From assembly GCA_002914805.1 (NCBI GenBank), contig JXTB01000047.1, forward strand, positions 11,168 to 75,167: a DNA stretch of 64,000 nt, in the 5' to 3' direction. A program made the position numbers and the translations under genes. Below are positions 22,562 to 32,777 of the stretch, one piece after another (within the stretch, counting starts at the first letter, position 1; each line of letters opens with the position of its first letter). This DNA comes from Parasponia andersonii (taxonomy: Eukaryota; Streptophyta; Magnoliopsida; Rosales; Cannabaceae). The notes beneath the pieces were generated by a model. It saw nothing but the letters and a program-made list of their open reading frames with translations. It did no database searches and had not been told where the DNA came from.

Positions 22562-22984
22562 AATTCAACAAAGTTGTCTGGTTACTCAACAATTTTTCTG
22601 GAGTGCTCAACATGGTTGTCAAGCGACTAAACAATCCTATTGATTCAATTTCCAGAAATATTTTGAGTACTCAACAAAGTTGTCTAGTTATTCAACGATA
22701 TTTCTGATTGTTCAACATGGTTGTTGAGTAACCAGACAATCATATTGAGACAGTTTCCAGTATTATTTTAGATATTCAATAAAGTTGTCTGGTTACTCAA
22801 TGATATTTCTGAATTGCTCAGCATAGTTGTCGAGTAATCAGACAATCTTGTTGGGCCAATTTTTCAAAGTATTTTAATTACTCAACAAAGTTATCTAATT
22901 ACTAAACAATATTTCTAGAGTGCTCAACATAGTTGTTGAGTGACTAGGCAATCTTGTTAAGCCAATTTCCAAAAGTGTTTCGGT
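22562..22984. repeat. Tandem array, 4 x about 106 bp, self-complementary units
   Basis: Units start near 22562, 22668, 22773 and 22879 (periods 106, 105, 106). Each reads about 'tactcaacaaagttgtctgg', then 'ttactcaacgatatttctg', 'gctcaacatggttgt', 'tgagtaaccagacaatc', 'ttgtt...caatttccag'. The first half (GTTGTCTGGTTACTCAA) is the near reverse complement of the second (TTGAGTAACCAGACAAT), so each unit could form an imperfect hairpin. The array lies just downstream of the stop of the ULP1-like gene. Confidence 0.88.
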
Positions 22985-23889
22985 TGTATAACAAGCTGTA
23001 AAGAACATGCGACACGAGTGTCTTCGTACTCAGCGATTTGCTTGGACTGATCAACATTAATGTTGAGAATCTTGATACCTTCAACTACGTAAAATTCCAT
23101 CTGATAAAAACCAAATTCAAGCACAATATTTACATTGTTCCAGATAATATCAAAGAAAGTATTGTTCATGATAATATCAAACACAACCATATGTATACAA
23201 CTAAATTCTTAAGGGTCCCAATCATTGCTATAAATTTCAAAAGCCATTTTCTCCCTGGAGAATGCAATATTGTCATCATTAATATTGTTAAGGCTCTTAT
23301 TAGTCATGTGAAATTCGATGTGCTTGATAGCATAAATCCCACAATCCCCACTACATGCAAACAAAACAAGTAAGAATCCATTAAAAAAATAAATAAAATC
23401 AAAAGCTATGACATATGCATCTACAAGTCTATGTACCTCCCATGGTTTTAAGGAATGTCATGTATCCTCTGACCTGTGAAAGGCTCGAGCATCTTGTTAT
23501 TATACCTCTCAAACTTGCTACTTTGATGCATCATATATGGAATCATCCACCTAAACGGCTCCAAAAATTGTTCCAATTCTGAATCCTTAAACATTTTTAT
23601 TTTATTGTCAAAAACTAATATTGTCCACTTATCTAACTGGACTGCCAAAGATATCCAATGTCTATTTTCTAAGTTGAATAGAATGTAGATAGTATGGGCA
23701 TTCTCCCAATCTTTACCTCTAAGTGGCTTCTCACCATTAATGTATATGATAAACTCAGGCATAAAAATATAGCCGATCAAATCATCACTTTCATTATTCA
23801 ATGATGCTATCCCTTGCATATAATCTTGGCTTTCCTCGAACTCCGATGGATGTGGGATGCTTTCAATAATAATCTATACCAAATTAATA

Positions 23890-24150
23890 AACACAGTTTA
23901 TGTACTCTACATTTTCTACTTGATAAGACTATCTACTTAGCTAACACTCTGTTTGGAGAGCTTAACAGGGTTCTTGGATATCCGACACCATTGTCAAGAT
24001 TACTCAACAGGACTTTCTAGTACCCGACGTCCCTGTTAAGCCATTTTTTAGATGACACAAAAGTACTCAACATGGCTGTCTGGTTACCCAACACCCTGGT
24101 CGAAGCTCTAAACAAGGGTGTTGGGTAAAAAGACACCCTTTTTGAGCTTA
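23890..24150. repeat. Short-word repeat block inside an intron of the ULP1-like gene
   Basis: 'agcttaacaggg', 'ttactcaacagg', 'tacccgac.tccctgttaag', 'gttacccaacaccctgg' and 'gggtgttgggtaaaaag' recur and include inverted pairs. It lies between the recognisable DUF1985 part and the protease exon. Confidence 0.75.
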
Positions 24151-25239
24151 CTCTTGTTTTTTTTTCCTAATGAATATAGATTTATTCTCTATGCTAAAAA
24201 ATTGAAAAACTAACTAGGACTTACTTACATTCTTCTTATTCCTTTCATATTGATCAACAATTGCACTGTACTCTTGTTTCTTTTTGGCTTCCAACGAAGG
24301 CAACGCAGAGTGACATTCCTATTCAATCGCTTTGCAAAGATCCTGCCAATAAAAAGTATTCCTTCATAACCCCACACCTACAACAATAAATAAGCAATTG
24401 ATTAGAATGGCAATGCTACATCAGTATATTCTATCTTTGCACTAAGATGGACACTAACCTATAAGACATAAGGGAAACTATATAGTGTAGGATTCCTTTC
24501 ATTTATTCTCCCCAACCTTTCCTTTATAATAATGCAAGGCTCCTTTCTTTATATCCTTCTTCAAATCTTGTAAAGTGATAAACCCCATGGATATTTGTTA
24601 AAAATTTCCAAGTCCTCAACAAGACCGATGTTTTCTTCTCATATATTACTTTTTTGCTTTTGTGAAAGAATAACTCCCTTCACACAATAAATTAAAGCAA
24701 CTCTCAAATGGTCATGGTTTATATTAATGTAATTCAGCTTCTTCTTAAACTTCCCTTTTGAGTTCTTCATCTCAATAAAAATTCTCTCTAACTCATCTAT
24801 AGTAATTTTTTCATCACCAAAATAATCAACCTTCAACCTCCTCTTACATTTCAGCATATCAACTTCACGACTACTTGAAAATCCTCCACAATTAATTCCA
24901 CTAATCATTGCAAACTCATGCATAGAAAACCTAGTTTGTTGCCCATATATATCAAACCATGTCTCTTTAGTTTTCTTAGTCTTTGCCTGCCTCATATTCT
25001 AAAAGTTCATCAATTGTCCACTTATTTTTAGATGGTCCGGCAATTCTAAAAGATGACAAAAACACGACTCTTTGAATCCTTGTAAATCTTTGGGAGACAA
25101 ATGCTTCTTTATATTCCTCAACATTTTCAGCTTGTATAAAACTGAAACACGACCTGGAAAATGGTCGTCCTCATGCAAAATTGGACTTAAGTTTGGAATA
25201 TTCAAAGACAGGAACTACAAATTTGAAATAAAAAATTTA

Positions 25240-25400
25240 AGATTAAAATCTCAACAACACAAGACAATGCTCGACCATAGTGTTGAGAATAGATAAAAAC
25301 TTCTGGAATTTTAAGCACAACAATACTCAAAACCTACGTTGGGCACAGTTGAGCTAAACAACTCAACGCTCTCAATCACGCTCAACACTCGACATCTTCT
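25240..25400. repeat. Short-word repeat block inside intron 1 of the ULP1-like gene
   Basis: 'tctcaacaaca', 'gtgttgaga', 'aaacaactcaacgctctc' and 'cacgctcaacactcgac' fall in the 25592-25215 intron predicted from the donor and acceptor sites. Confidence 0.7.
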
Positions 25401-26111
25401 ACTGTCAAGAAACTTTTTTAAAAAAATTTCAACAGAGTTTCTTTTGTAATTCCAATGTCCACTTAATACCCACAATCACATAATCAACAATAAAGCACAA
25501 ATTTAATTGATTGAGGAATATAATCAACCAACTATAACCTAACTATCAATAAAGAAAGAATTAATCAATTTTTATTCAAAAATTAGACTCACCGATGCCC
25601 CGAGAGTCGTAGCCTTTGCCGAAGAGGATGCTTGTCTTGTCTCATTCAATACCGACATTGAAGTTGTCTCCTTTTCTACCACATTAGTTGCCATTATTGG
25701 AGATGATTACTCTCGCATTGGCATTGAGGTTGTCTCCTTTACTGGTGATGATTCCTCTATTACTGGTCTCAAATTTGTCTCCTTGGTTGGACATGCTTCC
25801 TACTACATCGACACTGATGAGTTTTCCTCCAATTCCTTGTCAGACGTCTTTGATCGAGATGATACTTGCGGTATTTCTGAACTAGCACCCTCATCAATCG
25901 GCTCTTTCGACATAGATGGAGAGCGGCTTGGCGTTGTTTTCAGTGGTTCGATTGCTCGACAGGACAAATTTCTTCTTTGACTGGCATTGTTACTTTTCTT
26001 CAATGTTTCAACAAGTTTTTTGGTCATTGTGCGTGATCAAATGAAATAGACCAGCAAGAAATGGGAAAGATAATGGGTGGGTTCATTCTGGTGCTGGGTT
26101 ACAGAAGAACA

Positions 26112-26356
26112 GCAGCCTAGCTGGGACTATATAAGAAGACTAAGAGAAACAGGAAGTGGGTCAATACACGTTTTAGGTTTGTTTCTTTCTGTTTCATTTT
26201 TATTATTTTTTTTAATTCAAATTTCACTTTCTTAAGTAAGGAAGAGCAACCTGCTAGCCTAGCTTGGAATATATAGAAAGACTACAAGTAATAGGAGGTG
26301 GGTCAGGTCTGTTTCTTACTTTTTATTTAAATTTCACATAAAGGTCTTTTAAGTAA
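26112..26356. repeat. Imperfect direct duplication upstream of the ULP1-like gene
   Basis: Unit A (from about 26112) and unit B (from about 26254) both run 'agcctagct.gg..tatata.a.aagac', then 'a.aggtgggtca', 'tgtttctt.ct', 'aatttcac' and 'ttaagtaa'. Each carries one TATA-like site. The pair occupies the promoter region of the minus-strand gene starting at 26027. Confidence 0.78.
26128..26134 (-). promoter_or_regulatory. Putative TATA box of the ULP1-like gene
   Basis: On the minus strand CTTATATAGTCC lies ~100 bp upstream of the ATG at 26027. A second TATATATT-like site sits in the duplicated unit at about 26268-26275. Position and motif only. Confidence 0.4.
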
Positions 26357-26427
26357 TTTTGCCATGTGACACTTAAGATAGACCACGAACTTCATTAGTT
26401 CTATAATTAAGCCTTTTTGCAAATTTT

Positions 26428-27945
26428 AGTTTAAAAGGGTTTTTCTTTCCAAATTCTTTCTTTTTATGTACAAGCAACAAATTTTATTACAAATTTATGT
26501 ACATAAAAGGCATGTCATTTTTGTCATATATTTGATATTGTATGGGAGAAAATATGTTTATTATTTTGTTTCAAAAGTATATGGCCATGTTTATAATCCT
26601 TAATATACTGTGAAATGAATGTAAGTTAGGAAAATGTTTCTTTTTCTCTCTTTTTCACGTGTTTATTTATCTATTTTAAGCATAAAATTTGGAAATCCTT
26701 GGCATAATTAGTTAACTAAATTTTGAAGGGACAACTCAGATTTCTTTTTCTTATTCCTCCTTTACCTTTTCCATTTATATTTACTTTCCTCACAAATTAG
26801 TAAAAATGCACTTTATATTTGTATGTTTAGTGCAACACCTTTTTTTCCAGATAGAATAACAACGTGTTACTAGTTATCTTTTTTATGAGAATTACTAGTT
26901 TCCTTAAGTTAATTTGTTGTTTGTCCTCGAAGTTAAGAGAACATTCAACTCTAAAATTGAGAAAACAACATATTTTTTATGGACAAAACGTGCTCTTGTG
27001 TTTAGTAAAACGAGATGGCGGCCTTCTCGGAGAGTGGTCATACGACAAGTTTTTTTTTTTTGGTCATTAGAATCCATGTCATCTACTGAGCTAAATGACT
27101 GTCTTTTTCTCAAAAATAATTTCCCTACTTGCTAAGATTTTAAAAGAAAAAAAAAATCGATCTTTTTTCCTAAATATTAGACAAACATAAACGGGAGGTA
27201 ATTGTCTAAGAAAAATAGCTTCTTTTTTTTTATTTATGAGAGAAGTTTTACTGTCACTCTCGTTTGTCTACTCTCTACGTATATATTAATCAAACTTATT
27301 AATCAAACTGAAATTCCATGCATCTAAATATCTAATAAAGTAATTCCATTGATATTTATTTTAGTAATAAATAAATTAAGTATAGGAATTAGAAATTTTA
27401 ACAGAGCGGGATGAGACTCGTTTTAAGTTTATCATCCACGTCCTTGTTATTGTTTTTTTTATATCGTCCGTTCATTTTTTATCATTTAATTCAGTGTGAA
27501 GTAATTTCAGGAAATTCCCATTAAGGATCAGTTTTCCCATTAGTATATTAGAGTCTCTATTTAAATTTGTTATTTGAGTCAATTAAACAATCCTGTATCA
27601 GTCCAGATTTTTTAAAAAACTAAATATATTGGAGGAAAAAAACTTTAGTTGAAGTTAAATTCATTGAAAACTCTAATTTTAGTTCAAATTTATTAGAATC
27701 ACAATATAATAAAATATCTAAATAACTAAAAAAAAAAATTCAAATAAGACTTTAACATGTTAGAGCTGGCAAATATAAATATTTTATACCAAACTCATCA
27801 TACCATTATTCCAAAAAGATAACATAATCTCAGATATTTAAAACCCAAACAATATTAGTATATGATGATATATTATTATTATTTTTTTAAAAATCAGTTG
27901 AATTACTATTATACCCCAAGAAATTATGGAAATTAACTTATATAT
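26428..27945. other. AT-rich spacer with no recognised gene
   Basis: Short poly(A)/poly(T) runs only. No protein family was recognised on either strand. Confidence 0.6.
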
Positions 27946-28110
27946 AATCAGGGTGACGTCGGTGTGGGCACTCAATTCTAAGCCCCTCCAATCCTGCTTA
28001 ATATTAAATAGGGAATCTTTGCCCCGTACCATGCACCATTCATAACGGTGAAACCCCATCTTATTCGGGTTGGTGTACCACTCTATTCGGTAAAATTGAT
28101 TTCTTAATAG
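27946..28110. repeat. GC-richer island with 'CCCCGTACC' and 'TATTCGG' words
   Basis: Inside very AT-rich sequence, 'gccccgtaccatgcacc', 'ggtgaaaccccatcttattcgggt' and 'accactctattcgg' resemble the degenerate CCCCGTACC/ATTCGGG words seen in some plant dispersed repeats. The overlapping minus-strand frame (28155-27838) is not a recognised protein. Confidence 0.35.
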
Positions 28111-28964
28111 AAACAACAACAAAGATGGAAAAATTTGGCGGGTCAAATGTAACATTCATGAAATAAAATTAAAACTGAAGTCGTGCGATAAGGAAATTAT
28201 TTACCGAGATAAATTTCGTTGACAAGGATAACACTATTAATTTTTATAAGTAAGAAAATTAGATCAGCTTAAAACTACTGGCTAAACTGAGTTATACACT
28301 AAAGCAAAATGTAAGAAAACATAAATTAAATTAAATATTTATACAAAATCCATAAATTATGTATGTGTTTGTACAGTATTATAATATAGGATATTTGTTG
28401 CAATTGAATTGGATTAGATATTGGAAAAGAATAGAAAACTCTTAATATTTAACTTGCTTTCTTTTAGATAATAACAAGTTTTAGTGTCTATATTTTGCTA
28501 CAGATTAGATATAGAGAATATTTAATTGGTGATGAAGTATTTATTATATTATTTATGATAGCTCTAATATTTAACAATATAACAATATTGATCTAAAGTA
28601 TAATAAAATAGTTTTTTGAGTATTACAAAATGTTAATATGTTGAAGTAGACTAATGATTTATTTTAGAACTTTTGTTTTCCTTTATTTTGTTGCTCTTCT
28701 TCGCTACAATTACAGGAAAAAAAAAAAGAATGTAAAAATAAAAATTAAATTAAATTATAAATTAGAGAAGAGGGAAAATAATTATTTTTTTTTTGCAGTT
28801 AGGGTATGAAGTATTTATTGATAAGTATAAATAAATTAGATACCTAATTAATTTTCGCTTCCTCGATGTTTTAGCTGATGTTTTTTCTGATCTGAAAGTG
28901 AAAAAAATATATTATTAGTTAAACAATAGATAATATGTCTTGTATTTTATTAAATTGTATATAA
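28111..28964. other. AT-rich sequence beyond the last Helitron RPA exon
   Basis: This is where the 3' end of the minus-strand Helitron should lie. I did not find a convincing CTRR terminus with a preceding hairpin. Confidence 0.4.
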
Positions 28965-30477
28965 ATTAATGGTTATTCTTTACTTTTTTGTAATTATTTT
29001 TGGACCAGGTGCATTTGGATCTAGGGATAAGGTTAGTATTATCTCTGTTTCAGGGATGGTTGATGGTGCTGGAAAAGGTAATGGAGTTTATTCATCATCA
29101 TTTAATATTTTTGATACTAATGTATCAATCAATGCTTCCTTGGTTCTAAAATAAACCTGAAATATTTTTATTTATCCAAATAATTGTACGATTATTGGTG
29201 ATAGTATAGTCTTCCTATATTGTCAATATTAAACATGGCTTTTTAATCAAAACCTAAATTCTTTTTCCAAATATGGTTATGACTGTAAATCTTATTTTAT
29301 CCTTGATTCTTATATTTAATTTATACATGTTGGAATGGTAATGTGAAAAAATTATTTAGTATAATAAAAAATAATATTTTAAGTAATAACTAATAATATA
29401 AACTATACACTTTTTTTTTCTTTTTATGTAAGTGAAATTGTAATTTTTTTATAATTAAATTAATTCAAGAAATATTAATAAGAATTATTTAATTATATTT
29501 TGTACCATAGAATTGGAGCTGATGTGAGATAATCATGTCACACCACTATCTAATTCCTACTTCATGAACTTGTCTAGAGCATTGTGAGCAAGAGTTATAG
29601 TACTAACCTTGATGTGTCTCAAATTTGTATATTGTCACTTTTACTGTAAATTTCATTCCCTAAAGCTAAAAAAAATTATGTTAGTTTAAATTATAATATA
29701 TAATGATATTTTTATTAATGTTATTATATTTATATTAATCTATTTTACTAAATGATCTAGTTAATTTAAATCTGCAATTATTTTTCTGTTTTGTAATTTT
29801 TGTTGCTCCAGTAGTTAAATTTCTTTTGGAATAGGAATTTGGGTAAATTCAAGATGTTATGTTGTGTATTGAAACCTGAATAATACATTGGTAAAAAGAG
29901 GGGAAAAAATAATTTTTAACAAAGATAAATAAAATATGATATTTTTTTATTTTATAATCAAAGAAGATATACATAGTAGTTATTACCTTGTTTTAGTGCA
30001 TTAGTTTCAAGTATGTTTACGTTCACATAATATATCGTCACTCCTATACTTGTAACATATATATTTCCTATTTGATATAAAAAAATTCATGTTTATTAGT
30101 AAGTAATTAGAATATATGAATATTTTTATATGTAAGTTTAAAAAAGAATTATTAATTACCTAGATAATGCTTTATTGTTATAGATGTAAAAATAATTATA
30201 ACTAGTTCTTCTATAATTTTTACAATATCACTATTAAATTTGTTCATTGTTTCTCCCCATAAGGTGATTTGAAGCTAATCACTCCTATAGTTGAAATAAG
30301 ATAATATTAAAGTATGATTAAAATAAAGTATAAAATATTTTTAGATACATAAATTTTGGTAATAAATGAATTAATTACCTAATATTTTGTATTGTTAATA
30401 TTCATCTTGGTGTCATCTTTTCTTTGATATTAGTTTCTTCTAAGTCTTATATTTCTATAAACATTCCTATAACATCT
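28965..30477 (-). pseudogene. Helitron RPA-like gene, 3' part
   Basis: Successive exon-like pieces on the minus strand are: DVIGMFIEI after a TTACCAG acceptor (30477-30370); LQITLWGETMNKFNSDIVKI (about 30280-30215), the conserved OB-fold strand and helix of RPA1-like proteins; VTIYYVNVNILETNALKQ (about 30045-29990); a zinc-finger-like YYNSCSQCSRQV (about 29610-29570); and a Pro/Ser-rich tail around 29154-28965. RPA1-like proteins bind single-stranded DNA, and plant Helitrons commonly carry one. Stops occur in most pieces, so it is a pseudogene. Confidence 0.65.
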
Positions 30478-32777
30478 GGTAAAAAAGAAAAACAAATTAC
30501 ATAATATTAATAGAAAGATAATATTATAATTAATAATGGATATATGTTCTTGAAGGTAGATGATTAAAGTCTACGGAGTAAAATTTAAGTATCTTTAAGT
30601 ATCGGTGTAACATCACCTAATTATCACACATGTACATATAAGTAATTTTATGATTTTCTAGTAAAATTGGGAGATGCTACTCGATATAGAACTAATTAAA
30701 ATAGTAGAAAATCAAAACTTTTTAAAACTTTCTGTAAGTAAAAGGAAAACTCCACTCATAATTATATGGTCTTATGTATACATATATATACATTTACAAA
30801 GTGGACCTCTCATACAAATATACATAATATATACACACTTAAAACAAGTACGAAATTCTCTACTAAGAAACCATAATATCAAAATGCTCATATACACAAA
30901 CTACTGTTAGAAAGTCGGTGCTCCTCCTTTAAACTCACATGTTAATAGTATAATCTGTAATTGAAGAATACATATGAGTATAGAACTCAGTAAGTAACGA
31001 GTGCAAATGTAGCGTACATATATCAGAGAACAAATATTCATATAATTGGAATCCTTCATATATATAGTATTACCCGACAAGAATGTAAATCATATACTGA
31101 GTCATTTAGATAACTAATTACTAATAACTAATCATAAGCCTTCGTATGGAGGTCTTAAGTCTCCAATATATCTCAAATCCTTGGTGTACTATAAAGATCC
31201 TCCTCCTATCAAAGTGCTCCCAAAGGAACTAAATAATATCTTTGAAGGAACCAGATATTTGGGTATTGGCCCACGACACCCTATTCACCAATACTCATCA
31301 GGTAATATAAATACATTATATATTCATACATCATGTATACTAGAATAATAAATTTAAATATTTAGGCATCAGGTATAACAAAATAATAGAAACAGATTTT
31401 TATATAATCTAAGGATTCCATAAGTTCACACAAACAGATAATTTTTACATTGCATATATAATGTTACTTACCGCTGATCTGAGCTTTCTGAGCCCTTGCT
31501 CGTGAAATGTTCTTTGATGAAGATGCAAGCGATGTGTTCCTAATATTTTGCAATAATAGGTTCATTTTAATCATTTATCATCTAATTTACTAGAATTGGT
31601 ATCAAAACTTAGTTTGAAAAGAATTAATTCCTTGTGTAGACCAACCAAGAGAATAAAAGCAATAGCAATAAAATTCTTTGTAAATCTGCCAATCAAACTA
31701 TTTCAAACACTCACTTAATAAAAAAGAAAATTCACATTATCTATCATTACATAAAACAATAATAATAATAGGACTAAGCCTATTCAATTATAAAATGAAG
31801 TAAATCAGTATTACGAAGACATATCAACAAGACATTAATTAACTAATCTGGCCATATGACTTCCATGGTTTTATAAAAAGAAAAATACTAAGTCTGACAT
31901 ACATATAGCATTCTTCTCACGGACTTTTCTCAAGTCTAATTATAACTCCTAAAGTCACAAGTGGCTATGTGCCTTAGTCTTTTTTTTTTTTTTTAATTCG
32001 TGTATTACAACAATACAAACAAGTATATATCACTTTCAAGTAAAAATTTAGACAACAAAACATTCCACCGTAAGTCAAAAGTTAAAGATACTAAGATAAA
32101 AGCATTAAAACTAGCTTACAATAAAACAACAAAAGCTATACATAATTAAACTATCACCAAGTCCTATCATGCAACCCACCCAAAACACATAAAGCTAGGA
32201 GAATAATTAAGAATCACACAGGAGTTTCTTAAGATATGTAAATAAAAATTTGATAATATATATACTCTTAAACTTGAAAACAAGGAAAAGTTGAACATAA
32301 TCCACAAAGAAATTATTAATAACAATAAAGATCACCTTCAAGCTCATGTGAAAGAGAAAATAGTCTACTTGCGTGAGAATCAAGAGTAAATATACATGAT
32401 GGAGTTCTAGTAATAAAACGAAGAGGAGAAGTTTTGAGGAGAAAGTGGTTGGCCGAGGATGAGAAAAAATCCAAAAATAAATCAGTACATTTTAATAGAT
32501 ATAGCCACTTTGAGAAAGTTCACCGACTTTNNNNNNNNNNNNNNNNAAGTCTATACGAAAATCTATAACTAAAATATATATATTGAAAAAAAAAACAACA
32601 TAATAAAGCTATGCTAAAATTATAAGATGGAATATCTAAGTAGCAAACATGTGACATGCCGCCAATATGATTTAAATAAATCAAAACACTTAATTAATGC
32701 TTAAAGATAATAAATTAATGAACTCATTAACCAAATACTATAATTTAAAAAAATAATTAAAGAAAATACGACTTAAC
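30478..32777. repeat. LTR-like non-coding insertion of undefined limits
   Basis: This separates the RPA pieces together with LTR P. A possible start is TGTAACATCACC at 30606. The passages at 31140-31310 ('gtgtactataaagatcctcctcc' and 'ggtattggcccacgacacc') and 31470-31540 resemble long gypsy LTRs in minus orientation, but no partner, end or target duplication was found. It contains a 16-base N run. Confidence 0.35.
32531..32546. other. Assembly gap (16 N)
   Basis: Sixteen undetermined bases within the LTR-like insertion; a further single N is at 33677. Confidence 0.99.

Larger units (their letters stand above)
23209..26027 (-). pseudogene. DUF1985-ULP1 (C48 cysteine protease-like) gene carried by the MULE
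   Basis: Exon 1 (26027-25593) starts MTKKLVETLKK, is Ser/Thr/Glu-rich with repeated KETTSM-like words, and ends at a GTGAGT donor. Exon 2 begins after TTGTAG at 25214 in phase and holds DUF1985: YKLKMLRNIKKHLSPKDL, WFDIYGQQTRFSMHEFAMIS, GINCGG, then GLVEDLEIFNKYPWG (about 24585-24630) and VWGYEGILFIG near 24360. The protease lies in 23873-23437 (RHWISLAVQLDKW, with His; FDN, with Asp) and 23350-23209 (SGDCGIYAIKHIEF, with Cys). C48 proteases cleave SUMO-type conjugates; the catalytic His, Asp and Cys are all still readable. Stops at 25803, 25800, 25707, 24999, 24639 and in the protease (about 23453) make it a pseudogene. Parts of the middle exons are uncertain. Confidence 0.8.
18793..26427. 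mobile_element. Mutator-like element carrying a DUF1985-ULP1 pseudogene
   Basis: MULE transposase remnants (plus strand, 19978-21135) and a spliced ULP1-protease-like gene (minus strand, 26027-23209) lie tail to tail in a block whose edges show weak inverted similarity: 'atatttgcacaaagggctc' at 18793-18811 against the reverse complement of 26409-26427, plus an 'aaaatgcccttaagtaat'-like stretch further in. MULEs that carry ULP1-like genes are established in plants (KAONASHI elements of Arabidopsis, CUMULE of melon). The association is clear, but the terminal inverted repeats are diverged, so the exact ends and the expected 9-bp target duplication are not fixed. Confidence 0.65.

Noticed and set aside
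22562..22984. CRISPR-like array
   Set aside because: Plant context, whole units diverge together, no unique spacers between constant repeats, and the units tandemly abut.
27838..28155. Minus-strand 105-codon frame as a gene
   Set aside because: No family recognised, no gene context, and the only non-AT-rich part looks like a short repeat island.
28969..29154. Plus-strand 61-codon frame as a small secreted protein
   Set aside because: It lies opposite the expected Pro/Ser-rich tail of the Helitron RPA-like gene and shows no known motif.
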